Part shown: positions 1 to 6,170 of the stretch, one piece after another | How positions within the stretch are numbered: position 1 is the first letter of the stretch | Layout of the letters: each line of letters begins with the position of its first letter | Translations under genes and position numbers: made by a program | Origin: Candidatus Omnitrophota bacterium | GTDB taxonomy: Bacteria; Omnitrophota; Gorgyraeia; 1-14-0-20-64-10; JACQQZ01 | Length of the DNA stretch: 7,222 nucleotides | Assembly (NCBI GenBank): GCA_016206635.1 | Contig: JACQRF010000016.1 | Location: 1-7,222, forward strand | Direction of reading: 5' to 3' | The notes under the pieces: generated by a model | Told to the model about the DNA's origin: nothing | Databases searched by the model: none | What the model saw: the letters and a program-made list of their open reading frames with translations, nothing else

Positions 1-1520
1 CAGTCAGTGATCGCGGTGAACAGGTCCAGGTCGCGCGCCTCCAGCACCGCGTCGGCCAGCGTCTTCTCGGTGATCGGGTTGCCGATCTGCACGGCGGTTG
101 CCGACACGGTCTCGGATTCCTGCGTGAGCGCCGTCGAGGAGAAGGTCGCCCCGTGGATGCCGTCGCGGCCGGTGCGCCCGCCGAGGACCACCACGAGCGC
201 CCCAGGCGCCACCGATTTGCCGACGGCGGACCTCGGCAGGACCCCGACCGTCCCGCAGAACACCAGCGGGTTGCCGGCGAACCGCTCGTCGAACAGGACG
301 GCGCCGTTGACCGTCGGGATCCCCATCTTGTTGCCGTAATCGCGGACGCCGGCGACCACGCCGGTCATGATCCGCCTCGGCGCCAGCGCGCCGGCCGGCA
401 GCCGGTCTGCGGCCAGATCGGGTGGCGCGAAGCAGAACACGTCGGTATTGGCGACCGGTTTGGCCCCCCGGCCCGTGCCCAACACGTCGCGGATCACACC
501 GCCGACGCCCGTATTCGCCCCGCCGAACGGCTCGATCGCCGACGGATGGTTGTGCGTCTCGACCTTGAAGCAGGCGCAGGTCTCATCGTCGAGCGCGATC
601 ACGCCGGCATTATCCACGAAGACCGACACGCACCACGGTCTGGCCAGCGCTTCGGTCGCCCGGATAATCGTGTGCTTGAGGAGGTTGTCGATCACCTGCT
701 TGCGCCCGGCGCCGTCGGTATAGACGATCTGGCCGCGGAACGTCTTGTGCTTGCAATGCTCCGACCAGGTCTGCGCGAGGGTCTCCAGCTCGAGATCGGT
801 CGGGTCGCGGTCCAGGCCGCGAAAGTGCGTTTGGATCGCCCGCATCTCCTCGAGCGTCAGCGCCAGCCGGCGCTCGGCGCTGAGCTGTTGCAGCCGCGTG
901 TCGCTGGCAGCCCGCAACGGCACGGTGACCACCTGGGCCGTGCCAGCCGGCCGGGGAGCGGACCCCCCACCCGGGGGCTCGCCCGGGAGGGGGGTCCGCT
1001 CCCCGGCGGCGACGACCATCTCCACCACCGGATTCACCAACAGCTCGCGAGTGATCGTCTCGACCGTCTCCGCGGTGACCGCGCCCCGGAGGGTGTAGGC
1101 CTTGGCCGTGTGGACCGCCTCGAGCCCGGCGATGCCGAGCGTGGCCGCGCCGGCGCGCACCGACTGCTCCCACGGGTCCATGACCCCCGGCCGGTACGCC
1201 ACCTCGACCATGACTTCAGATGGGGCCAGCCCCCTGTGGGTCAGACCCCCTTTGGCGCCCAGTTCTTGCGCGTCGTAGATCTGCGTGATCGGGTCCGCCA
1301 GGAGGTCGCGCCCGAGGCGCTCCGCCTCGGCGGCGGTGAGCGAGCCGGCGAGATAATACACCTGCGCGATGGCGACGCCCTCCACCCCTGGCGCGCCGAG
1401 GTCGGCGATCGCCGCCTGCACACCGGCGGCCGCGGCATCCGCCATGCCGTCGCGGTAGCGAACGCTGATCCGCCACAGCGTTCGCGTCGTCTGGTCGGAG
1501 GCCGCCACGGCGAGCGTCAC
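1..1520 (-). CDS. purL: Phosphoribosylformylglycinamidine synthase (PurL), N-terminal 506 residues, with fused tandem PurS-like domains; runs off the left edge
   Basis: Catalyses the ATP- and glutamine-dependent conversion of FGAR to FGAM in cytoplasmic de novo purine synthesis. Reading the minus strand from a GTG at 1520 gives an open frame to the window edge (506 codons plus two bases). Residues about 15-83 and 101-170 are two PurS-like halves, each ending in an NP/DP-type strand (DPITQIYD; NPVVEMVV). The PurL core follows from about residue 220, with the conserved WSEHCKHKTF at 252-261, KVETHNHPSAIEPFGG at 319-334 and GRTGRDGIHGATFSS at 448-462. Small PurL enzymes normally need a separate PurS; here it appears fused and duplicated. 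Whether a glutaminase domain follows cannot be seen. The GTG overlaps the purB stop (GTGA), which fixes the start and implies translational coupling. No strong ribosome-binding site is visible. Two palindromic inserts (residues about 91-95 and 173-190) expand the linkers after each PurS-like half. Confidence 0.96.
   Translation of the reverse strand, partial: MTLAVAASDQTTRTLWRISVRYRDGMADAAAAGVQAAIADLGAPGVEGVAIAQVYYLAGSLTAAEAERLGRDLLADPITQIYDAQELGAKGGLTHRGLAPSEVMVEVAYRPGVMDPWEQSVRAGAATLGIAGLEAVHTAKAYTLRGAVTAETVETITRELLVNPVVEMVVAAGERTPLPGEPPGGGSAPRPAGTAQVVTVPLRAASDTRLQQLSAERRLALTLEEMRAIQTHFRGLDRDPTDLELETLAQTWSEHCKHKTFRGQIVYTDGAGRKQVIDNLLKHTIIRATEALARPWCVSVFVDNAGVIALDDETCACFKVETHNHPSAIEPFGGANTGVGGVIRDVLGTGRGAKPVANTDVFCFAPPDLAADRLPAGALAPRRIMTGVVAGVRDYGNKMGIPTVNGAVLFDERFAGNPLVFCGTVGVLPRSAVGKSVAPGALVVVLGGRTGRDGIHGATFSSTALTQESETVSATAVQIGNPITEKTLADAVLEARDLDLFTAITD
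951..1006. repeat. Long perfect inverted repeat inside purL (mobile-palindrome-like)
   Basis: The 18-base arms 951-968 and 989-1006 are exact reverse complements (left arm CCGGGGAGCGGACCCCCC). An inner CCCGGG at 970-975 pairs with CCCGGG at 982-987, leaving a single A/A mismatch and a six-base loop, so almost the whole 56 bases can fold into one hairpin. On the minus strand it is read in frame as GERTPLPGEPPGGGSAPR (purL residues 173-190), a Gly/Pro-rich linker between the second PurS-like half and the PurL core. The symmetry is far beyond what codon bias gives. That it is an insertion is inferred from its position and composition. Confidence 0.85.
1222..1250. repeat. Pair of short palindromes inside purL (GGGGC-CA-GCCCC and GGGTC-A-GACCC)
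   Basis: GGGGC (1222-1226) and GCCCC (1229-1233) flank CA. Five bases further on, 1238-1248 reads GGGTC-A-GACCC. The second core matches the GGTCWGACC core of the intergenic repeats at 2868-2914. It falls in the linker between the two PurS-like halves of PurL (about residues 91-95, KGGLTHRGL region) and keeps the frame. Confidence 0.6.
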
Positions 1521-2818
1521 AGGCCGAGCCGGGTGAAGACCCGCTGGACGTGCTGGGTGTGGCGCTCCAGATCAAAGCAGCGGTCCAGCTCCCGGGGGGT
1601 GAGGTGGCGTCTGACATCCGGATCAGCCGTCAAGAGGGCTCGGAAATCGCCGCGGATCGCCCACGCCCGCATCGCATGGCGCTGCACCAGCCGGTAGGCG
1701 GCCGGGCGGGTGAGCCCCTTGCCCATCAGGGCCAGGAGCACCGACTCCGAGAAAATGAGCCCCTTCGTCAAGCCGAGATGCTCCCGCATTCGCTCCGGAT
1801 AGACCTTCAATCCCCGGACAATCCGGGTCATCTCGACCAGCATGAAGTCCAGTGCACAGGTGGCGTCCGGGAGCATGATCCGCTCCGTTGAGGAATGGGA
1901 GATGTCCCGCTCATGCCAGAGGGCGACATTCTCCAGCGCGGTGACCGCGTAGCCGCGCAGCAGCCGCGCCAAGCCGGTGACCCGCTCGCACGACACCGGA
2001 TTGCGCTTGTGCGGCATGGCGGACGAGCCGGTCTGGCCCTCCTCGAACGGTTCCTCCGCCTCGAGCACCTCGGTGCGCTGCAGATGCCGGATCTCCGTCG
2101 CCAGCCGCTCCAGCATCGCGCCGATGATCGCCAGACGGCTCATGAACGCCGCGTAGCCGTCGCGCGGCACGACCTGCGTCGAGATCGGCGCCGGCGTAAT
2201 CTTGAGCTTCTTGCAGACATATTGTTCGACGGTCGGCGGGAGGTGCGCGTAGGTGCCGACCGCCCCGGAGATCTTGCCGACCGCCACGCGGGCGCGGGCA
2301 TCTTCCAACAGCTGCCGCGCGCGGGTCATCTCCGAGAACGCCAGCGCCAGCTTGAGGCCGAAGGTCGTCGGCTCGGCATGCACCCCGTGGGTGCGCCCGA
2401 TACAGAGGGTGAATTGGTAAGTATTCGCCTGCCGCCGCAGCGCCGCGAGCAGGCGGTCCACGTCGGCGATCAGAATGTCGCAGGCCTCGGCCAATTGAGT
2501 CGCGGTGGCGGTGTCCAGCACGTCGCTGGAGGTCAAGCCGAGGTGGAGGAACCGGGCGTCGGCCCCGAGCGACTCCGCCATGGTGTTCAGGAAGGCGACG
2601 ACGTCGTGTTTGGTGGTGGCTTCGAGCTGAGCGACGCGGGCGGGATTGATGCCCTTGGCCCTCACCGCCCGACGGATCCGCCGGTAGGCGGCGGTCGGGA
2701 TTTTTCCCATCCTCACCAGGGCTTCACAAGCGAGGAGCTCCACCTCCAGCATGCGCCGGAAGCGCGAGTCCTCCGTCCAGATCCGCCCCATGGCGGGCAG
2801 GGTGTAGCGGCTGATCAT
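1517..2818 (-). CDS. purB: Adenylosuccinate lyase
   Basis: Catalyses two beta-eliminations that release fumarate: SAICAR to AICAR, and adenylosuccinate to AMP. It is a cytoplasmic homotetramer of the fumarase/aspartase superfamily. The 433-residue product has normal length. Visible motifs are KHDVVAF (from residue 70), TSSDVLDTA (from 96), GRTHGVHAEP (141-150, with the family's catalytic His), and the signature SSAMPHKRNP (265-274, with the mobile-loop catalytic Ser). The ATG at 2818 is chosen because it gives the usual MISRYTLPxMGRIW start and has AAAGG eight bases upstream. A TTG at 2860 would extend the frame by 14 residues, but that TTG is part of the predicted -35 box. The stop TGA overlaps the purL GTG start. 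It is first in the purB-purL operon, with a strong promoter immediately upstream. Nothing in it looks degraded. Confidence 0.97.
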   Translation of the reverse strand: MISRYTLPAMGRIWTEDSRFRRMLEVELLACEALVRMGKIPTAAYRRIRRAVRAKGINPARVAQLEATTKHDVVAFLNTMAESLGADARFLHLGLTSSDVLDTATATQLAEACDILIADVDRLLAALRRQANTYQFTLCIGRTHGVHAEPTTFGLKLALAFSEMTRARQLLEDARARVAVGKISGAVGTYAHLPPTVEQYVCKKLKITPAPISTQVVPRDGYAAFMSRLAIIGAMLERLATEIRHLQRTEVLEAEEPFEEGQTGSSAMPHKRNPVSCERVTGLARLLRGYAVTALENVALWHERDISHSSTERIMLPDATCALDFMLVEMTRIVRGLKVYPERMREHLGLTKGLIFSESVLLALMGKGLTRPAAYRLVQRHAMRAWAIRGDFRALLTADPDVRRHLTPRELDRCFDLERHTQHVQRVFTRLGL

Positions 2819-2831
2819 CGGGGAGACCTTT

Positions 2832-2860
2832 ATTGTATCGGATTCCTCGACGACCGTCAA
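2832..2860 (-). promoter_or_regulatory. Sigma70-type promoter for purB-purL
   Basis: On the minus strand, TTGACG (2860-2855) and TACAAT (2837-2832) are separated by exactly 17 bases. Each hexamer has five of six consensus positions. The predicted transcription start, about seven bases past the -10 box, falls near 2827-2823, only 5-9 bases before the purB ATG at 2818. The mRNA would be nearly leaderless, and the AAAGG at 2831-2827 would lie at or before the 5' end. No purine riboswitch or PurR-like operator was seen. Confidence 0.75.
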
Positions 2861-2867
2861 CAGACGA

Positions 2868-2914
2868 GGTCTGACCCCATTGGGTTTTGCAGGGGTCAGA
2901 CCCCATCAGGTTTT
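2868..2914. repeat. Tandem GGTCWGACCCC palindromic repeat between the 858-residue gene and purB
   Basis: Two 21-base units, 2868-2888 and 2894-2914, match at 18 of 21 positions (GGTC, W, GACCCCAT, two variable bases, GGTTTT). Each core is itself a palindrome with a central T or A. In addition GGTCTGACCCC (2868-2878) and GGGGTCAGACC (2892-2902) are perfect 11-base inverted repeats around a 13-base loop. The end of the second unit overlaps the TAA stop of the upstream gene, and the first unit ends eight bases before the purB -35 box. A hairpin is possible, but there is no U-tract after it, so I do not call it an intrinsic terminator. Confidence 0.8.
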
Positions 2915-5489
2915 AGAGGAAGAGGGCGAGGACCTCTCGGCCGTCTACCGTCAGGGGCATCGTGGCAATCACCGGGAGATCCTGGTCGTCGGACGGGAGG
3001 GTCGCGTGGGCGACGGTCACCACCAGTTCCGCGGTCACGCGATCGAGCGCCTCAAGCGCGTGGACCACCAGATTGGGCATCCCCTCCACATGGGGCTGAC
3101 TGGCCAAGCGCACCGCGACGGCGTAGGAGCTCAACAACCCGGGGACAGTCCCTTGAGAATGCTTCTCGTTGCCGGTGCCAGGGGGGCCTGGCCCCCCTGG
3201 CACCGCAAACGTGACGGCGGCCTCGGCCGACGGCCACGCCGGCCACTGCGGTACCCTCGACGTCAGCCACGCCGAGACCTCCCCGGTCGCGTGGAGCGTG
3301 ACAGTGGTGCCGGCCGCGGGGCGAGATCGCTCAAGGAACATGATCTCGTTCGCCCCCACCGCCTGGGCGTTCACCATCGTCATGATTTGTTCCGGAGTCA
3401 GCGTCATCCCCTGCTCCCAGAGTTGCCCCAACACCTCAGAAATCGGTTGCCGAGCTCCGAAGGTCAAAGGTTTCGTTGAAGCCCCGGCGGATAGCCCTTG
3501 GCCATACCGCGCCGCGGTCGCGGCCTGAATTCGCTGGACGACAAGCGCCCAATAGTCTTTTGTCTCAGCGGCGTGTTGAGCAAGGCTTGATTGTGCCATG
3601 CGCAATCGTTCGCCGACTGCCCAGGAGAAACCCTCCGTCAACTGCTCATCCGTCAACGAACCGAACTCCGAAAGGCGCCGGTTGCGGAGTGCTCGGGTTA
3701 ACGAGGCGCGCCCTTCGGTCGTCGTCAGCTGCCCTTGCAGCGCCTGCGCTTGTTGAAACGCCCCGTCGAGGAGCTGATGCAACCGCCGCATCCCCAATCC
3801 CCACTCGAGTGGATTGCCGCTGAACATTCGGCCGAGGGTTTCATCCGTTTTGGCAAGGACCCACAATCGTTTCGTGTCGTATGTGGTGGGCCCAATCTGA
3901 GACTCAGCTGCTTGGCTCAAGATGTCCCGGTAAGGATCCCATGGCGGCACAGCAGGGACGTTATCGCGAGACGCAAAGAGGTCGGCGAGCGCACCGAACT
4001 TTCGACCGAGATGGACGAGCGCCGTAATCGTCCTCGCGGTGTCCTGCAAGAACTCCCGACGACTCATCGGGTCATCCGACTGCTCCGTCGGTTCTTCCAA
4101 GCCGGCGGTCGCGCCGGAGGCGGCGCGGAGGAGGGTCAAGACAGCAATGTGGGTGGCAGGGTCAAGTTCGTCGGAACGTTCGGGGTGTGGCGGGAGCATG
4201 ACGCCGAATTGGAACAGCAGGCGCCGGAGGTAAGCCACCGGGTCCTCGTCATGGGCGGCGGTAATCATGTGGGAGTACGTCGCCCCGCGGGTGTGGAGCC
4301 GGCGGAACGCTTCTTCTCGAGCATCCCGCGCATCGGGTACTTGCTCGAGCGTCGCAACGCCGTCCGCCACGAGCGTCTGCGCCGCCGGCACGGCAGTCAG
4401 GCTGTCCACGAGGGTCGTCTTGTCGGCCTCGGTCGGGACCACGCCCGCGAGGGTGGCGACCCCTGCCGGGGCTTGGGCAATCGCCAGCGCCAGCGGTCGG
4501 ACGAACCGGAGTCCGTCGCGTTCCAGGTAGAAACCGACCATGGAATGTTCGAAACGCCGGAAGTCAGGGGCTGCGATCACGCGGAACTTCTTGACAGCCC
4601 GCGCGATCGCAACGGCCGTAGGCACCTTCCACTCAGCCCGCGCCAGGACCTGCCTCGTGAGTCGGGCTTGCGCGTGTGGCATGGCGGCCGTTGCGCGAAG
4701 GTCGTCAACGACCCCTGCAAGGTATTGGAGGTGCTGGCCGGCCGCCCATCCCAATCCCTGTGCGATCTCTGACGCTGGTATGGTGTCGAGCATCGTGGCG
4801 AGGGCCCGATACTCCGGCAGCGGCCACCCCTCCTCCCCCATAGTCGCTTTGAAACTCTGCTGCAACGCGCTAGATTCCAAGCGCGAGATTTCCGCGCCCA
4901 CCGCCCGGCGGAGCTGCTGAATCAATGCCTCACGGCGGTCCTGAGTCGCCAAACGACGTTGAAGGGTCTCGGCCCACTGCACGTGCGTCGCTACCGCCTG
5001 CTCAGTGTCTGGAAAGGTGTCGGTTGACAGCGCATTAGTCAAAGACTCTGCCGAGACTTGTGGATCAAGGCGAATGCCGGCCTTCTCCGCTTCTCGGCGC
5101 AGGGTCAGATCCCAGATAAGTTCCCGACTTTCCCCGGCCGCCTCGCCGAGCTCACTGATTGCCAGGGGCAACGCCTCCCGGTATGGCTCCCACGCCGGCG
5201 GCCCTGAGGAGGGAGACGGAGCCAGCGCAGCGGCCAACGCCCCTAACCGCGTGCTGAGTTGAGCGAGCGCCGCGAGTGTCTTCAAGAATTCCCGGCGGCT
5301 CTGCTCCGGCGGTTGCGTCCGCTCTTCCAAACCCGCCTCGGACCGCAGCGAGGCGGCGAACTCCTCCAGGCCGCTGGTCTCCGAAGGCGCCTGCCGGCGC
5401 AAGGCGAAGGCCGGGCCTGGCCACGCCAGGGTGAGGGCGAGGGCTGCCGCCAGGGTCCGGGGGATAAGGGATCCATTAATAGAAGCCAT
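2913..5489 (-). CDS. Large exported protein of unknown function with duplicated SRREFL-headed domain
   Basis: 858 residues; I do not recognise a characterised family. The N-terminus is a Sec-type signal peptide: a short polar start with Arg11, a hydrophobic stretch from about 12 to 24, and probable cleavage after AFA (27-29). The mature start has GLEE at 40-43 and 53-56. Two related mostly helical units follow. Unit 1 (about 52-264) and unit 2 (about 462-640) each begin AGLEE, then SRREFL (64-69; 476-481), a hydrophobic helix ending GALA, then PPAWEPYR (97-104) or PPWDPYR (515-521). Both later show an LxxxxGxxWAxGxxL helix (near 242-254; 616-629). Residues about 720-858 look beta-rich. Residues 764-788, rich in Gly/Pro, are encoded by a palindromic insert. 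An in-frame TGA just upstream supports the ATG start; no clear ribosome-binding site is visible. It stands alone between the liv and pur operons. The Omnitrophota-like look is recollection. The mid-gene GC content is lower than in its neighbours. Confidence 0.9.
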   Translation of the reverse strand: MASINGSLIPRTLAAALALTLAWPGPAFALRRQAPSETSGLEEFAASLRSEAGLEERTQPPEQSRREFLKTLAALAQLSTRLGALAAALAPSPSSGPPAWEPYREALPLAISELGEAAGESRELIWDLTLRREAEKAGIRLDPQVSAESLTNALSTDTFPDTEQAVATHVQWAETLQRRLATQDRREALIQQLRRAVGAEISRLESSALQQSFKATMGEEGWPLPEYRALATMLDTIPASEIAQGLGWAAGQHLQYLAGVVDDLRATAAMPHAQARLTRQVLARAEWKVPTAVAIARAVKKFRVIAAPDFRRFEHSMVGFYLERDGLRFVRPLALAIAQAPAGVATLAGVVPTEADKTTLVDSLTAVPAAQTLVADGVATLEQVPDARDAREEAFRRLHTRGATYSHMITAAHDEDPVAYLRRLLFQFGVMLPPHPERSDELDPATHIAVLTLLRAASGATAGLEEPTEQSDDPMSRREFLQDTARTITALVHLGRKFGALADLFASRDNVPAVPPWDPYRDILSQAAESQIGPTTYDTKRLWVLAKTDETLGRMFSGNPLEWGLGMRRLHQLLDGAFQQAQALQGQLTTTEGRASLTRALRNRRLSEFGSLTDEQLTEGFSWAVGERLRMAQSSLAQHAAETKDYWALVVQRIQAATAARYGQGLSAGASTKPLTFGARQPISEVLGQLWEQGMTLTPEQIMTMVNAQAVGANEIMFLERSRPAAGTTVTLHATGEVSAWLTSRVPQWPAWPSAEAAVTFAVPGGPGPPGTGNEKHSQGTVPGLLSSYAVAVRLASQPHVEGMPNLVVHALEALDRVTAELVVTVAHATLPSDDQDLPVIATMPLTVDGREVLALFL
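3141..3152. repeat. Short palindrome GGGAC-A-GTCCC inside the 858-residue gene
   Basis: Positions 3142-3152 read GGGAC-A-GTCCC, with an extra G at 3141. It shares the design of the other palindromes here: G-run, one central A or T, C-run. It lies 21 bases from the longer palindrome at 3174-3204, and the two together encode the odd Gly/Pro-rich stretch at residues 764-788. Confidence 0.55.
3174..3204. repeat. Perfect 31-base palindrome inside the 858-residue gene
   Basis: GGTGCCAGGGGGGCC (3174-3188), a central T (3189), and GGCCCCCCTGGCACC (3190-3204) form perfect 15-base arms around one base. On the minus strand it is read as VPGGPGPPGT (residues 763-772) within what otherwise looks like a beta-strand-rich C-terminal region. 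Such symmetry cannot come from codon bias alone, so a small inserted mobile palindrome is the likely origin. Confidence 0.85.
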
Positions 5490-5528
5490 GTGAAGTCACA
5501 ATGATACTACGAAAACCCCGTGGGGCAG

Positions 5529-6170
5529 CTACGGGTATTTCGGCGGGCGGCGCTGCGGCTTGACGAACAGGCCGCTCGGGGCGGCGTAGACGACGAACTG
5601 CTTGCGCGGGTCCACCGGCATGAAGACGGAATCCCCATAGACCGCCTCGACCCCCGGCAGCCACGGCTGCAACCGGTACAGCAGGCGCCAGAAGGCATCG
5701 GGGCCGCCGTTCACATCGTAGACGAGGCGGGGCGCGGCCTGCGCGCGGGCGGCGTCATCGTACCGCCCTTCGAGGCGGGTGATCTTGTACCAGGTCTTCG
5801 CCCCGGCCACCGAGGCCCAGCCGCGCCAGATCAGCAGATGGCCGCTCAGGCTCCAGGCCTCGCCGTACAGCTGGAACACCTGCGCCGGCCCCGGCCGGCC
5901 GCGCACCAACGGCCGGTAGACCAGCCGGTATTCATCCGGCCGGGTCGGCGACGGCCAGCACTCCACGGTCGCGACCACCTCCCGGCGCGTCAACATCTGG
6001 TAGGTCCGCAGCGTCCCGAACAGCGCGAAACAGGCGACGCCCGCGGCGCCGTAGATGGCTGCCAGTGTCACCCACAGCAGGCGGACGCGCCACGAATGCG
6101 CGCGCAGGACCGCCCAGCCGCAGGCGGTGGCCAGCGCGGCCAACACGATGGCGATGACGAGGGCAATCAC
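5529..6170 (-). CDS. Small inner-membrane protein of unknown function, end of the liv cluster
   Basis: 213 residues. Two hydrophobic segments (about 2-22 and 31-54) with a basic loop between them (RAHSWRVR) suggest two membrane helices. A soluble domain of about 150 residues follows, rich in Trp and Tyr: YGEAWSLSGHLLIWRGWA (103-120), YKITRLEGRYDD (128-139), WRLLYRLQPWLPGVEAVYGDS (161-181). From memory this resembles a conserved family sometimes labelled 'cation/multidrug efflux pump', a name without experimental basis that I do not adopt. The GTG start overlaps the livF stop (GTGA), so it is probably translationally coupled to livF; no other start precedes Met59. Membership of the branched-chain amino acid transporter operon does not prove a role in transport. 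The 39-base gap to the next gene shows no convincing terminator or promoter. Confidence 0.85.
   Translation of the reverse strand: MIALVIAIVLAALATACGWAVLRAHSWRVRLLWVTLAAIYGAAGVACFALFGTLRTYQMLTRREVVATVECWPSPTRPDEYRLVYRPLVRGRPGPAQVFQLYGEAWSLSGHLLIWRGWASVAGAKTWYKITRLEGRYDDAARAQAAPRLVYDVNGGPDAFWRLLYRLQPWLPGVEAVYGDSVFMPVDPRKQFVVYAAPSGLFVKPQRRPPKYP

Noticed and set aside
1530..1543. Small hairpin CGGGT-CTTC-ACCCG (minus strand) just before the purL start
   Set aside because: Five base pairs within purB codons is within chance for this base composition, and nothing else supports a regulatory role.
153..1697. Long plus-strand reading frame of 514 residues opposite purL
   Set aside because: It is Arg/Gly/Pro/His-rich without recognisable motifs and lies antisense to clear purL and purB sequence; an expected by-product of GC-rich third codon positions.
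2819..2860. Upstream TTG start for purB, adding 14 residues
   Set aside because: The TTG is part of the predicted -35 hexamer, and the conserved PurB start MISRYTLP begins at 2818 with a well-spaced AAAGG.
1895..3214. Plus-strand reading frame of 439 residues opposite purB
   Set aside because: Low-complexity Arg/Gly/His-rich translation, antisense to purB and crossing its promoter and the intergenic repeat; no family resemblance.
3735..4772. Plus-strand reading frame of 345 residues inside the 858-residue gene
   Set aside because: Antisense shadow; the minus-strand frame has the signal peptide and the duplicated domain, this one has no coherent features.
5516..5525. CCCC-GT-GGGG followed on the minus strand by TTTTC, resembling a terminator after the membrane protein gene
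   Set aside because: The stem would be four pairs with a two-base loop, too small to fold, and the T-run is only four long.
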